Source: a virus. From it: 37,482 bases of DNA. The first letter of the stretch is position 1. Each line of letters begins with the position of its first letter. Both the position numbers and the translations under genes were made by a program. The notes below the pieces were generated by a model. It was given only the letters and a program-made list of their open reading frames with translations. It made no database searches and was not told where the DNA came from. Of the stretch, positions 13,673 to 22,761 are shown in pieces. The DNA lies in the IMG/VR virus record IMGVR_UViG_3300015360_000014, positions 1-37,482 of that record, one strand, 5' to 3'.

Positions 13673-15052
13673 GTGCCGACTAACTTCCCCGCGTCACTAG
13701 ATGACTTTGTCAACCCGCTAGGGACTGATGACGTATCAGTTGTTCTTCACTCGGCGCAGCACACGAATAAGAACGATGCGATAGAGGCGATAGAGGCTAA
13801 GGTTGGCATCGATGCCAGCGCAATATCCACCACCATTGATTACCTACTTAAAAACCCAGCCAGCGCCAACCCCGGGCACACACACACAGCAGCCCTAATA
13901 ACAGACTTCACTGAAGTTGCTCAAGACGCAATCGGCGCAATGGTTGACACAACGCTGGTCTACGTCGATGCCACGCCCTTACTCACAAGAGCAGCCCTGA
14001 CCGGGGACATAACTGCTCCACAGGCTTCTAACGTCACCACGCTTGCCAACACCGCAGTCACGCCGGGAGCCTATGGTAATGCGTCAAACGTTTCGCAGAT
14101 AACTGTTGACAGCAAAGGCAGGATTACATCGGCGGCGAATGTTTCAATTTCACAGCCCACCAATACGTTGCAGCAAACGATGTCCGCCGGGGCGACTACT
14201 GACATACAACTTGTTTCGACTGTCGTCACTGGCACGTCCCCATTTACCATTGCTTCCACCACGAAGGTCACGAACTTAAACGCAGACCTCCTCGATGACA
14301 AAACCACCGGCACTTCCGGCAACGTCATCCCGCTGCTCGATGGGGCGAATACTTGGTCGGCAACACAGGCTTTTGCAGCTACAACGGCGACTCAAACCGA
14401 TACTGACAATCTCCGGCTTGATGCAAATACCCTTTCTAGCACAGATTTAAACGGTAATATCAATATCGTTCCTAGTGGTACTGGCGTTACCCGCATTGGT
14501 TCGGCGTCCAATTATGTTCAAGTTGCCTCTACGGGTATTTTAACTCTGGCAGGAACCGCCGAGTATCGCATTGCATCCAACACCAAGGCTTTCGCATCGG
14601 CAGCTGCATCCAGCGCTGGGTTAGCTTTTAGCACCAGCCCGAACAGATTTAATTTTACAGACACGAGCGGGGTTGACGTATTCTTTGTTCCGTTGATTTC
14701 AGGAGCCCATTCCATTTTTGGTTACAGTGCCCCATCTACATCCCCGGCACAGATAGTGGCAGACCAGAATAATTATGTAGGAGGTGGTCAAACGGCAATA
14801 TGGCGTTTAGATAGTGACGCAGCCCGTACTATAACTGGAATAACCGCACCTTTAGCTAGCAGAGGTAAGTTTTTAAGAATTTATTATGTTGGTTCTTTCT
14901 CGATTATATTAAGTAACAATAACGCTGCGTCATTGGCAGCGAATAGATTGTTTAATACTTCCGGCGCGGATATAACCCTCACTGTCAATCAGGGCGCACT
15001 ACTATGGTACGATGACATCTCGCTTGTGTGGCGCGTAACTAAATTAGCATAA
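13673..15052 (+). CDS. Predicted virion fibre-like / minor structural protein
   Basis: 459 residues from a GTG immediately after a TAA, with GGAGAATGTAA upstream. Residues about 20-45 (VLHSAQHTNKNDAIEAIEAK) and 108-155 (ALTGDITA, then NTAVTPGAYGNASNVSQITV, then DSKGRITSAANVSI) match repeats found in phage tail fibres and collar or whisker proteins. The rest is Ala/Thr/Ser-rich beta-type sequence ending in a compact C-terminal strand region (ALLWYDDISLVWRVTKL). Its place before the terminase, far from the main tail fibre, suggests a second appendage or capsid fibre. Confidence 0.7.
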   Translation: MPTNFPASLDDFVNPLGTDDVSVVLHSAQHTNKNDAIEAIEAKVGIDASAISTTIDYLLKNPASANPGHTHTAALITDFTEVAQDAIGAMVDTTLVYVDATPLLTRAALTGDITAPQASNVTTLANTAVTPGAYGNASNVSQITVDSKGRITSAANVSISQPTNTLQQTMSAGATTDIQLVSTVVTGTSPFTIASTTKVTNLNADLLDDKTTGTSGNVIPLLDGANTWSATQAFAATTATQTDTDNLRLDANTLSSTDLNGNINIVPSGTGVTRIGSASNYVQVASTGILTLAGTAEYRIASNTKAFASAAASSAGLAFSTSPNRFNFTDTSGVDVFFVPLISGAHSIFGYSAPSTSPAQIVADQNNYVGGGQTAIWRLDSDAARTITGITAPLASRGKFLRIYYVGSFSIILSNNNAASLAANRLFNTSGADITLTVNQGALLWYDDISLVWRVTKLA

Positions 15053-15061
15053 GGATAATAT

Positions 15062-15406
15062 ATGGCAATTAAAGCACTGGTAGGAGTTTCTAACCCAACT
15101 CAATTTGGGGTAAATGCAATTATTTACCGCATCACCGACGCTAACGTTTCTTTCGAGCGCGGAGAGGTATTTGTTATATTAAAGGGCTATACCAATGACG
15201 CAGCCACTAACGCCATTGATACACGTATCTATGCTGTAAGTACTGATCCTACGCTCACAGCGCAGCAGATTGCCGACAGAGAATTTATCGGTCAGGCAAC
15301 GCCACAGCAATTACAGGACATTTATTTGCCCTCCATAGACCTGCTTTATGAGCACATCCTTAACCTACCGGAATGGGCTAACGCGACGCGCATTGAGATT
15401 CCCTAA
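15062..15406 (+). CDS. Hypothetical protein following fibre-like gene, 114 aa
   Basis: AAGGAT lies shortly before the ATG. The first half is beta-rich (YRITDANVSFERGEVFVILK); the second half is helical and contains TAQQIADREF and LPEWANATRI. No family recognised. Because it directly follows the fibre-like gene, a chaperone or companion role for that protein is possible, by analogy with other phages only. Confidence 0.6.
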   Translation: MAIKALVGVSNPTQFGVNAIIYRITDANVSFERGEVFVILKGYTNDAATNAIDTRIYAVSTDPTLTAQQIADREFIGQATPQQLQDIYLPSIDLLYEHILNLPEWANATRIEIP

Positions 15407-15409
15407 TGT

Positions 15410-15652
15410 ATGGAGCGGGTTTGCAGCGTTCCGCGCTACTTCGGATTGCAAGCATGGTTTGAAAAGAGGTTCCATCCGATATGCGTGAAGCACGATAGGC
15501 GGTATGTGGAGCGGAGGTTAAAAAAGTGGGATGTGGATTTGGTATTCTGCGTCCACATGGTGCGAAAGAGTTGGTTGTATTCGCCCGTCGCCGCTGGCGC
15601 ATGGGTAATGTTTTGGAGTCCTATAGGCTTATGGTATTGGTACACTGAGTAA
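15410..15652 (+). CDS. Small membrane-associated protein, 80 aa
   Basis: The start is close behind the previous stop (15404-15406). The N-terminal half has CSVPRYFGLQAWFEKRF followed by CVKHDRRYVERRLKKW, reminiscent of the C-x-x-HD pattern of small phage proteins annotated as phospholipase A2-like or DUF1353-like; the match is too short to assign. The C-terminal 25 residues (VAAGAWVMFWSPIGLWYWY) are hydrophobic and aromatic and would insert in a membrane. It lies just upstream of the large terminase. Confidence 0.55.
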   Translation: MERVCSVPRYFGLQAWFEKRFHPICVKHDRRYVERRLKKWDVDLVFCVHMVRKSWLYSPVAAGAWVMFWSPIGLWYWYTE

Positions 15653-15658
15653 AATAAC

Positions 15659-16993
15659 ATGACGCAAGAAATTCACATACCATACACTCCGCGCAAGTAT
15701 CAGCTTGAGTTGCACGAGTTGACGGCGAAACACCGTTTTGGTGTTGTTGTGTGTCATAGACGATTTGGTAAAACTTTATTCGCGGTTGCAACGCTCGTTC
15801 ATGCGGCTCTATCCTTTAATGGCGGCGATGGAAGATTTGGCTACATCGCTCCTTATTACAAACAGGCAAAAAAAGTAACGTGGGATTATTTCAAAAAACT
15901 TGCGTATAACATCCCAGACATAAAATTCTATGAGAGTGAATTAAAAATAGATTTCCCAAATGGGACGCAAATACACTTGTTCGGCGGCGATAATCCTGAT
16001 GCCCTGCGCGGCATGTATCTTGACGGGGTTGTTATTGATGAGGTTGCGGATTCACGACCGAATTTGTGGGGCGAGGTAATACGTCCGGCACTATCTGATA
16101 GACTTGGATGGGCATTGTTTATTGGTACATTCAAGGGCGTGGATAAACTTTACGAGCTTTATCAGTCGGCACAGGATTCACCCGGCTGGTTCACACGTCT
16201 TTATTCCGCACTAGAAACGAATATCATCGACCCCGAAGAATTAGAATCTGCTCGGCGCGATATGACCGCTGTGCAGTTTGCTAGAGAGTTTTTGTGTGAC
16301 CCTATGGCTGGCTCTGATGATGTGCTGGTTCCGATGATACTTGCTATGGAGGCTTCCAAACGCGATATACACGACGCTGCTGTCAAGGGCGCGATTCGCG
16401 TACTTGGTGTTGACGTAGCGCGAAGCCCGACTGGTGATAAAAGCGTTATTTTCCCCGTTGCTGGATTGAAGGCGTATCCGCCCCTTGTGTTTCAGGGCAT
16501 GAACAACGTAGACCTTGCACATAAAGTCATGTGGCAGATAAAGACATTCGAGCCGGATTATGTTCGGATTGATGCTGGCCGTGGGGAGGGTGTAATTGAT
16601 ACTATACGCTCGCATGGGTTTAAGGTTATGGAGGTGAATTTTGGTGGTAGCTCAACTAACCCAATATATGCTAACTGTCGTTCGGAAATGATGCACGGTG
16701 TATTGGATTGGATTGAGCGCGGCGGGTCTATCCCGAACATCCCGCAGCTTATAAATGAAATATCGTCCCCTTATGTAGGAAGCAATGACCATGGGAAGCT
16801 GGTAGTTGAAAGCAAAAAGAACATGAAAGGCAGGGGTATCGACAGCACCGATTACCTTGATGCGCTGGCTCTTGCTGTGGGTATAAAGCTCAGAGCGCCG
16901 AATAGCAATATGGTTAATAAAATTATAAATGTATCAAAGGGGCTTGTGACAAGCAGGCGGTTCGGAAAAGGACGGTTGAGTAGTCAGTATTAA
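15659..16993 (+). CDS. terL: Terminase large subunit
   Basis: 444 residues. The ATPase P-loop is CHRRFGKT (32-39), Walker B is VVIDE with Asp127 and Glu128, and the coupling region IGTFKG follows. The C-terminal RNase H-like nuclease is visible by Asp252 in VLGVDVARSPTGDKS, Asp305 in VRIDAGRGEG and the Asp cluster in DSTDYLDALALA (395-401). This is the motor that pumps DNA into the capsid and cuts it. It lacks a strong ribosome site (only GAG upstream). The portal follows after one small gene, as usual. Confidence 0.95.
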   Translation: MTQEIHIPYTPRKYQLELHELTAKHRFGVVVCHRRFGKTLFAVATLVHAALSFNGGDGRFGYIAPYYKQAKKVTWDYFKKLAYNIPDIKFYESELKIDFPNGTQIHLFGGDNPDALRGMYLDGVVIDEVADSRPNLWGEVIRPALSDRLGWALFIGTFKGVDKLYELYQSAQDSPGWFTRLYSALETNIIDPEELESARRDMTAVQFAREFLCDPMAGSDDVLVPMILAMEASKRDIHDAAVKGAIRVLGVDVARSPTGDKSVIFPVAGLKAYPPLVFQGMNNVDLAHKVMWQIKTFEPDYVRIDAGRGEGVIDTIRSHGFKVMEVNFGGSSTNPIYANCRSEMMHGVLDWIERGGSIPNIPQLINEISSPYVGSNDHGKLVVESKKNMKGRGIDSTDYLDALALAVGIKLRAPNSNMVNKIINVSKGLVTSRRFGKGRLSSQY

Positions 16994-17031
16994 CGTGTTA
17001 TCATTCATGGATATTTTGGCGGAGGGTTTAT

Positions 17032-17262
17032 ATGGGTATATTCGGGTCGCCTAAAACAGATACAGGGGCGCTTACTGAGGCTTCGGCAGCGCGTGAGCGC
17101 GAGCGCCTAGCAAGGGAGGCGGCGACCGCAAAGGCCACGGCAGATCAAAGAGCAACAAGAAAGGCGGCGGAGGCTTTAAGCGCTAGACGCGCATTTGCCG
17201 GTTCTCTCGCTGCATCGGGTGATGAAGAGCCATCAGGCAGAAGGTATTTGCAGTCTGTATGA
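17032..17262 (+). CDS. Small helical protein upstream of portal
   Basis: 76 residues with GGAGGG well placed before the ATG. The middle is a highly charged Ala/Arg/Glu helix (REREREARLAREAATAK-type composition). The end is Gly/Ser-rich (SLAASGDEEPSGRRYLQSV), a layout I have seen in small genes preceding podovirus portal genes. The stop overlaps the portal start (ATGA). Function unknown; assembly or portal-associated roles are possible. Confidence 0.65.
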   Translation: MGIFGSPKTDTGALTEASAARERERLAREAATAKATADQRATRKAAEALSARRAFAGSLAASGDEEPSGRRYLQSV

Positions 17263-18950
17263 CCGTATTGGCGCTTAAACAAGAATTTAAAGACCTAAAA
17301 GACGATCGTCAAATTTGGGATAATATGTACCAAATTATTGGCGAGTATGTGTCGCAGGTTAAGCAAAATTTTACCTCAGAACCCTCGCCCGGCCAATTCA
17401 TGATTGGTGAAATTTTCGACTCTACGGCCACCTTTGCCGCCCAAAACTCGGCATCGGCGTTGCTTGGTGCGCTATGGCCGGGCACAGCCAGAAGGTCTAT
17501 TGAAATTACGCCGCCCGATGACCTACCAATGACCACGGAATTGGCAGAATTTTATAGCAAAATGACGCAGCGCACTGTGGCGGCAATGGATGATCCTCAT
17601 GCAAACCTAATGCTAACTCTTGACGAGTACATGCTCGATCAATTGATCTTTGGCACAAGCGGGATAGGCGTGGAAAAAGGCGACAAGTCTAAGCTGATTT
17701 ACAAGCCCTATGGCGTGAAAGAAGTTTATTTTGATGAGGGTAAAAACGGAATAGTTGACCGAATATTTATTCTTTATGAATGGCGCTGCAATAGGGTGGT
17801 TGCCGAATACGGCATTGAGAATGTATCGGAAAAAACCAGAGAGAAATATAATGCTGGGAAAAATGCTAAGGTAAAAATCCTACATGCTATTCGCCCGCGC
17901 ATGGAAAAGAAGGCGGCAGCGGGTCAGCTTGCTATGGCGTTCGAGTCCATTCACATTGAATTTGATAGCGACCACATATTATTAGAAACTGGCTTTCACG
18001 AGCTTCCAATACGCATTGGCAGATTCCGCAAGTTGACCTATGAAAAGCAGGGCAGGTGTCCGTCTATGACGGCGATGCCGGATATACGCGAAGCAAACTC
18101 CTTGCGTGAAGCCATAATCCGCGCCACTGAAAAAATGCTAGACCCGCCCCTCGGTATCTTGAATGACGGTATGCTTGGTGGCTCGACCATTGATACATCT
18201 TCGGGGGCCATAAATGTATTTAATGCAGGGAACAACATCGGTGGTCAACCTCCGGTTTTCCCATTGGTTACTATCGGCAGCATGGAACCGGCGCTGCGGC
18301 GGCTTGAGGACTTAAAGCAGGTTATTGCACAGCACTTCTTCTTGGATCGCTTGCTTGATTTTAATAACCAAACAGCAATGACCCTCGGTGAGGTTCAGAT
18401 ACGTGACCAGATTCGCAACGGCTCTCTTTCTGCCCTGTATTCGCGGCAGCTTGCAGAGGTTCTCACGCCAACATTTGAACGTTCGGTAAGCGTCTTATGG
18501 CGCAGTGGTGAATATGGCGTAATAGCTGGGAGCGAAGAAGAAGCTGAGGTGATTGCTAGCGGTAGAGAACCTGAATATATACCAGAGGCGCTTTTGGGCA
18601 GACTGCAAAGGGGCGAGGATATTTATAAAATTAGCTATAAAACAAAGGCGGCATCTGCTCAAAGGTCAGAAGAATATTTGGCAACCATTGAGTTGCTCAA
18701 TCAATACCGTACCGATATGCAGATTTCTCTGGCCATTAAAAATCGCATTAATATTCATGAGGCGTATAAACAGCTTGGAATAATTCGTGGCATCGCGGTT
18801 GGAATAATTCGTGAGGATGACGCGGTTGAGGCGCTCGACCAACAGGACGCAGAAGCAGCACAGATGCAGCAAATGCTGGCGGCAGGTGTGCAGGCCGCTA
18901 GTATGGCTAAGGATACGGCGGCAGCGGGTCAGATGATGAGGCCGCAATGA
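17259..18950 (+). CDS. Portal (head-tail connector) protein, T7 gp8-type family
   Basis: 563 residues, the usual size. The start (EFKDLKDDRQIWDNMYQIIGEY), the region NSASALLGALWPGTA, the long strand region around residues 140-280 and RNGSLSALYSRQLAEVLTPT belong to the head-to-tail connecting protein family found in short-tailed phages. The protein forms the dodecameric ring at the capsid vertex through which DNA enters and leaves, and to which the terminase and tail attach. The C-terminus is Gln/Ala/Met-rich. It overlaps both neighbours by 4 bases. Confidence 0.93.
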   Translation: MTVLALKQEFKDLKDDRQIWDNMYQIIGEYVSQVKQNFTSEPSPGQFMIGEIFDSTATFAAQNSASALLGALWPGTARRSIEITPPDDLPMTTELAEFYSKMTQRTVAAMDDPHANLMLTLDEYMLDQLIFGTSGIGVEKGDKSKLIYKPYGVKEVYFDEGKNGIVDRIFILYEWRCNRVVAEYGIENVSEKTREKYNAGKNAKVKILHAIRPRMEKKAAAGQLAMAFESIHIEFDSDHILLETGFHELPIRIGRFRKLTYEKQGRCPSMTAMPDIREANSLREAIIRATEKMLDPPLGILNDGMLGGSTIDTSSGAINVFNAGNNIGGQPPVFPLVTIGSMEPALRRLEDLKQVIAQHFFLDRLLDFNNQTAMTLGEVQIRDQIRNGSLSALYSRQLAEVLTPTFERSVSVLWRSGEYGVIAGSEEEAEVIASGREPEYIPEALLGRLQRGEDIYKISYKTKAASAQRSEEYLATIELLNQYRTDMQISLAIKNRINIHEAYKQLGIIRGIAVGIIREDDAVEALDQQDAEAAQMQQMLAAGVQAASMAKDTAAAGQMMRPQ

Positions 18951-19261
18951 TTGAAATAGACGATAAGCTATTCATTGCCGCTCTTAATCACATTGCCGCA
19001 TTGCCGGAGGGGCAGGTTTTTTTTGCTGTATTGAAAGATTCCTGCCAATGGGATAAGACTTATCTGGCAAGCGATAATCCGCAAACATCGCATTATTACG
19101 CAGTCAAGCGCGGAGTGTATGGCGGCATTAGGCAGCATATACGCGCAGAGTATCTAAAGAAAATTGAGTTTGATTATATTAGAAAGGTAGCAACCAATGA
19201 CCGACCAGCAACAATTACCGTCAGAAGGCCAGCAACTTCCGGCAAGCGACCAAACAAATAA
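18947..19261 (+). CDS. Bbp19-like phage protein
   Basis: 104 residues. ALPEGQVFFAVLKDSCQW, then HYYAVKRGVYGGIRQHIRA, resembles the Bbp19 family named after Bordetella phage BPP-1, found between portal and scaffold genes. Its role is not established. The 3' end overlaps the scaffold gene by 65 bases, an unusually long overlap, with the scaffold ribosome site inside this gene. Confidence 0.7.
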   Translation: MIEIDDKLFIAALNHIAALPEGQVFFAVLKDSCQWDKTYLASDNPQTSHYYAVKRGVYGGIRQHIRAEYLKKIEFDYIRKVATNDRPATITVRRPATSGKRPNK

Positions 19262-20045
19262 CGGATTTTCCATCCCTGAAAGCTATTCCGGTAAAGAGTG
19301 GGCAAAAAATATTAAGGGTTCAGATGACCTTTGGAGTCAGCTTGCCAATGCTCAGAGCATGATTGGCAAAAAGTCCGCACCATCTGCTGATGCTCCTGAT
19401 GCTGAATGGGATGCGTTCTATACCGCATCAGGTAGGCCGGAAACTCCAGATAAATATAAATTCTCTGATATTGAGGGACTCCCAGAGGGTGTGGACTTAA
19501 ATCAATTTAAAGAAAAGGCCGCCGCCATTCTTCATTCCGCTGGTCTTAACCAGAGGCAGGCCGATAAAGTGTGGAAACAATATATTTCCTCCGAACTAAG
19601 CTCCGCCAATGAATCAAAACTCGGCAATGAAACAAAGCAAAAGGAATTAGATACAGAGTTTGACGCATTAACGAAGGAGCATTTTGGCGATAAATTTGAA
19701 GCTGCATCATCTGTCGCCACTGAAATGCTCAATGCTTCTGTACCGCAAGCCATGCGTAACGCAATAGCCGAGGCAGCACCGAAAACGCAAGTTGCTATGA
19801 TTGCAGCACTTAGCTCGGCAAGGGCAGAGATTGATGCTGTAAAGAAGAAATACGGTGCTGAGGGTAGTATGACATCGGGTGGGCAAACAAGCTCTCAAAG
19901 TATCGAGGAAACACGCGCTGAGCTTGCGGGTCTTAGAACGTCAAAAGCAGGGAAGGATTTCCTTAACCCCGACCACAAAAAAACAACAGCAAGGATTAAC
20001 GAGCTTGCTGGCGTAGTTTCCAATTATTATAAAAACCCTGCTTGA
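19197..20045 (+). CDS. Capsid assembly scaffolding protein
   Basis: 282 residues. AAGGTAG lies 7 bases upstream. The acidic, Gln/Ser-rich N-terminus is followed by SGKEWAKNIKGSDDLW and GRPETPDKYKFS (about 80-91), a pattern typical of podovirus scaffolds. Then come long helices (NQFKEKAAAILHSAGLNQRQ and onward) and a C-terminal segment, AGKDFLNPDHKKTTARINEL, of the kind that contacts the coat protein. Scaffold directs capsid assembly and leaves before packaging. It lies between Bbp19-like protein and major capsid, the expected position. Confidence 0.85.
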   Translation: MTDQQQLPSEGQQLPASDQTNNGFSIPESYSGKEWAKNIKGSDDLWSQLANAQSMIGKKSAPSADAPDAEWDAFYTASGRPETPDKYKFSDIEGLPEGVDLNQFKEKAAAILHSAGLNQRQADKVWKQYISSELSSANESKLGNETKQKELDTEFDALTKEHFGDKFEAASSVATEMLNASVPQAMRNAIAEAAPKTQVAMIAALSSARAEIDAVKKKYGAEGSMTSGGQTSSQSIEETRAELAGLRTSKAGKDFLNPDHKKTTARINELAGVVSNYYKNPA

Positions 20046-20202
20046 TTAATATAAATCAATGTGCTATTCTTCTGATGACGGGTAGCGTATAATTACGTCC
20101 ATCTGATTAGAGATAATTCTCAGATCACGTCCACCCCTAGGGTGGGTAGCGGTATCGAAAAATTTAGAGTTTTTTGAAACGCAACCTATTTTAGGAGTTT
20201 AT
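20042..20202 (+). promoter_or_regulatory. Structured leader and possible promoter before major capsid gene
   Basis: A perfect TATAAT at 20088-20093 and an alternative TTGATT (20042-20047), 17 bp, TATTCT (20065-20070) give two weak promoter candidates. Two hairpins follow: ATCTGA/TCAGAT (20101-20125) and CCACCC-CTA-GGGTGG (20131-20145). GGGTAGCG and ACGTCCA each occur twice. This is the longest non-coding gap in the virion operon, directly before the most abundant protein, so extra transcription or message processing is plausible. Confidence 0.45.
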
Positions 20203-21087
20203 ATGGTTGAATCCATTGACCGCAGTCTGAGCATTCAGTTCTCAGATGTTATCCACAAAGAAACACAGCAAATGATGGCGCGTCTGCGCCCGTACGTCAT
20301 TGTAAAACAAATGACTGGCGACATTTGGGCTTATGATGGCCTAGGCCGCATTGAGGCACGAGAAGTAACTGGCCGCAATGTTCCGGCTACGTTTGATGAC
20401 ATTACGCATAATCGCCGCAAAATCAGTCGCAAGCGCTTTGTCGTCAACCTTCCTGTTGATGCAGCCGATGTTCGCGGTTCATTGCTTGATGCAAATTCAG
20501 AATACCCAGCTACCATCGTTGCCGCCGCTATGCGTCAGTATGACCGCGTGGTGTACGGCGCAGCATTTGCCAACGTTCTTACTGGCCGTGACTTCGAAAC
20601 CACCGTTACCTTTGCCAACGATGGCGGGACAACGGTTAATGCAACTGCTGGCTTGACTTACGAAAAAATGTTGGAAATCAAACAGAACTTTATCGACAAT
20701 GACGTTGGTACTGATATGAGCGAAACGCTTTACGGAACTATTTCCGGCAAGGAAACCACTCAGCTTATGGGCGAAGAAGAACTTACTTCTGGTGATTACC
20801 GCAGCAGTTTTGTAGTTGAAAAAGGCGTTATGGCCGAGGCGCTTGGCATGAAGCTCATTACCTTTGGTGGCAGTGTTCCCTCTCCAATTCTTAATGTAAC
20901 ATCTGGGACTCGTGATCTTTTGTTCGCTTCAAGCAGGGGTATCTGTCTTGGTATCAGCAAAGAAATGTCAGTCAAAATCCAAGAGCGTAGCGATTATATT
21001 GAAACAACTCAGGTGCAGATTGTCTTTGAAATTGGTGCAGTTCGTACCGAGGGCGCTCTGATTCAAAAAGTGCAAACAACTTCATAG
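20203..21087 (+). CDS. Major capsid protein
   Basis: 294 residues with AGGAG before the ATG. The order after scaffold, size, and sequence features (HKETQQMMARLRPYVIVKQM near the start, TGRNVPATFDDITHNRRKI at 57-75, AAMRQYDRVVYGAAFANVLTG in the middle, IQERSDYIETTQVQIVFEIG near the end) fit a HK97-fold coat protein of a short-tailed phage. Arg/Tyr-rich central strands are typical. Followed closely by two small beta-rich proteins likely to decorate the shell. Confidence 0.85.
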   Translation: MVESIDRSLSIQFSDVIHKETQQMMARLRPYVIVKQMTGDIWAYDGLGRIEAREVTGRNVPATFDDITHNRRKISRKRFVVNLPVDAADVRGSLLDANSEYPATIVAAAMRQYDRVVYGAAFANVLTGRDFETTVTFANDGGTTVNATAGLTYEKMLEIKQNFIDNDVGTDMSETLYGTISGKETTQLMGEEELTSGDYRSSFVVEKGVMAEALGMKLITFGGSVPSPILNVTSGTRDLLFASSRGICLGISKEMSVKIQERSDYIETTQVQIVFEIGAVRTEGALIQKVQTTS

Positions 21088-21099
21088 GGCGGAGGATTT

Positions 21100-21585
21100 A
21101 TGTCTAAAACAGAAAATACACGCCTTGAAATACTGGAGGGTATAAAGTCAAATTATATCGCCGCCGGTGCTACGCTTGTGATGACAGCGGTTGGTCATGC
21201 GGGTAAAACTATTAGGCTGGATACAGCCGCTGGTTCTACCTGTACTCTTCCTGCTGCGACTGGTTCCGGGCGTAAATATAATTTCTTAGTAACGACTCTT
21301 GCCACAAGCAATGATCATATCATCAAGGTGGCCAATGTTACGGACACCATGACTGGGATTATTGTGTCTATGGATGACACTGCTGCGGCTGCCGTGGCAT
21401 TTGCTGCCGTAGATGGCACATCCGACACCATTACGCTCAACCGCACAACTACTGGTTCGGTAACGCTTGGTGAGAACATTCAAATTGAGGACGTTGCCAT
21501 TACCAGCACAACCAATCGCTATTTGGTGAAGGGGGTTATTTCCAATAGTGGAACGCCTGCAACACCATTCTCTGCAACAGTATAA
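21100..21585 (+). CDS. Predicted capsid decoration / virion protein
   Basis: 161 residues with GGAGG upstream. The pattern AAGSTCTLPAATGSGRKYNF, then GTSDTITLNRTTTGSVTLGE, ending SNSGTPATPFSATV, is familiar from small beta-rich virion proteins encoded next to the coat gene in many tailed phages. It is probably displayed on the capsid surface. The exact role is inferred from position and composition. Confidence 0.7.
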   Translation: MSKTENTRLEILEGIKSNYIAAGATLVMTAVGHAGKTIRLDTAAGSTCTLPAATGSGRKYNFLVTTLATSNDHIIKVANVTDTMTGIIVSMDDTAAAAVAFAAVDGTSDTITLNRTTTGSVTLGENIQIEDVAITSTTNRYLVKGVISNSGTPATPFSATV

Positions 21586-21597
21586 GGAGTATTTAAT

Positions 21598-22089
21598 ATG
21601 GCTATCGAAAATAAATATGTTTTAGCCGCTACCGCTGCTGAGAAAAAAGCCCCGGCGCTTTATACCAACGGCACGGGTAATATCGTCATGCAGGCCACAG
21701 TAGAGGTTGCTGCAGCCGATGATAATGACTCTATTTATCGTTTATTCCGCGATATTCCGGCGAACGCTGTGCCTCTCAGTATTGCAGTTTATAACACTGC
21801 GATTACGTCAGGCACGTCTTACAGCTTGGGTCTTTACAAAACCAATTTGGGTGTGGTAGTGAGCGCAGCATGTTTTGCTTCTGCACTTGATGTGTCGTCC
21901 GCTCGTGTTATCGCAACGGCCAATAACGCCGGAATGACCGCAATTAATATTGCAACTCTAGCGGCAAACCTTGGGGTTCTTAGCGGTCAGTCTGAGCCTG
22001 ATTCCGCTTACGATATAGCTTTCATAGCTGGTGCTGTTGGCAGTGCTGCTGGCACTATTCGCGTTGTTGCTACCTTCGCGTTTATCTAG
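21598..22089 (+). CDS. Second predicted decoration-like virion protein
   Basis: 163 residues with AAGGAG upstream. It is rich in Ala, Val and Thr. NDSIYRLFRDIPANAVPLSI, then TSGTSYSLGLYKT, looks like a beta-sandwich virion protein; this pattern recurs in hypothetical phage structural proteins. The tail is hydrophobic (GTIRVVATFAF). It lies between the first decoration-like protein and the tail tube genes. No enzymatic motif. Confidence 0.65.
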   Translation: MAIENKYVLAATAAEKKAPALYTNGTGNIVMQATVEVAAADDNDSIYRLFRDIPANAVPLSIAVYNTAITSGTSYSLGLYKTNLGVVVSAACFASALDVSSARVIATANNAGMTAINIATLAANLGVLSGQSEPDSAYDIAFIAGAVGSAAGTIRVVATFAFI

Positions 22090-22094
22090 CAATT

Positions 22095-22118
22095 AGGGGT
22101 GGGGTAATTCTCACCCCT
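22095..22118 (+). terminator. GC-rich hairpin, possible attenuator
   Basis: AGGGGTG (22095-22101) pairs with CACCCCT (22112-22118) across a 10-base loop in the gap between the decoration-like and tail tube A genes. No T run follows (TATAGGG), so it may reduce read-through or stabilise the upstream message rather than stop transcription. Confidence 0.4.
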
Positions 22119-22131
22119 TATAGGGAAGTTT

Positions 22132-22761
22132 ATGGCAGTGACCTCCAGCACAGATATAGGCAATCTGGCTATGGATTTGTTGGGCGCTAGTACGGTTAAT
22201 AATATTGATGTCCCAACTACCTCAACGGAGTCTTTGCTTCATCGGTGGTACGATCAATCTCGGCGTAAGGTGCTGCGTGGGCATCCTTGGAATTTTGCCA
22301 GCACCAGAGCGCAACTTGCGGCTTCCTCTACTGTGCCTCCATTTGGCTTTACTGCGTCTTTCCCCGTCCCGAATGATTTTATTCGCTTAAATAGCGTACA
22401 GGATAGCGAGGGCAATCCCGTAGCAAAAAAAGCCTACACCTTTGAAAACAGCTCTATACTTTCTAACGTTGATTCTGGGATATTGCGTATCAAATATGTG
22501 TATAACATTACTGATGTAAATTTGTTCGACCCGCTTTTCATTGACCTTTTATGTCTTGATATTGCAATTGGCATTGCCTTCAAAATCACAGATAGCAACA
22601 CCAATGTGCAGCGCATTGGTGAATTGCAAAAAATGCGTAGGGTTATTGCGATGGCTATTGACGGTCAGGAATCTCCCCCAGAAAGAAGGGAGGTCAGTAA
22701 AAGCATTGACGCAAGGCGGTCAAATGTAAATCATAATTCGCATAGGATAATTTTCGGATGA
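22132..22761 (+). CDS. Tail tubular protein A-like (T7 gp11-type) adaptor
   Basis: 209 residues. DIGNLAMDLLGASTVNNID near the start, then RRKVLRGHPWNFASTRAQLA and FPVPNDFIRLNSV, are hallmarks of the T7-type tail tube A / head-tail adaptor family. The protein joins portal to nozzle in short-tailed phages. The stop overlaps the next start (ATGA), and tail tube B follows, the conserved order. Confidence 0.88.
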   Translation: MAVTSSTDIGNLAMDLLGASTVNNIDVPTTSTESLLHRWYDQSRRKVLRGHPWNFASTRAQLAASSTVPPFGFTASFPVPNDFIRLNSVQDSEGNPVAKKAYTFENSSILSNVDSGILRIKYVYNITDVNLFDPLFIDLLCLDIAIGIAFKITDSNTNVQRIGELQKMRRVIAMAIDGQESPPERREVSKSIDARRSNVNHNSHRIIFG

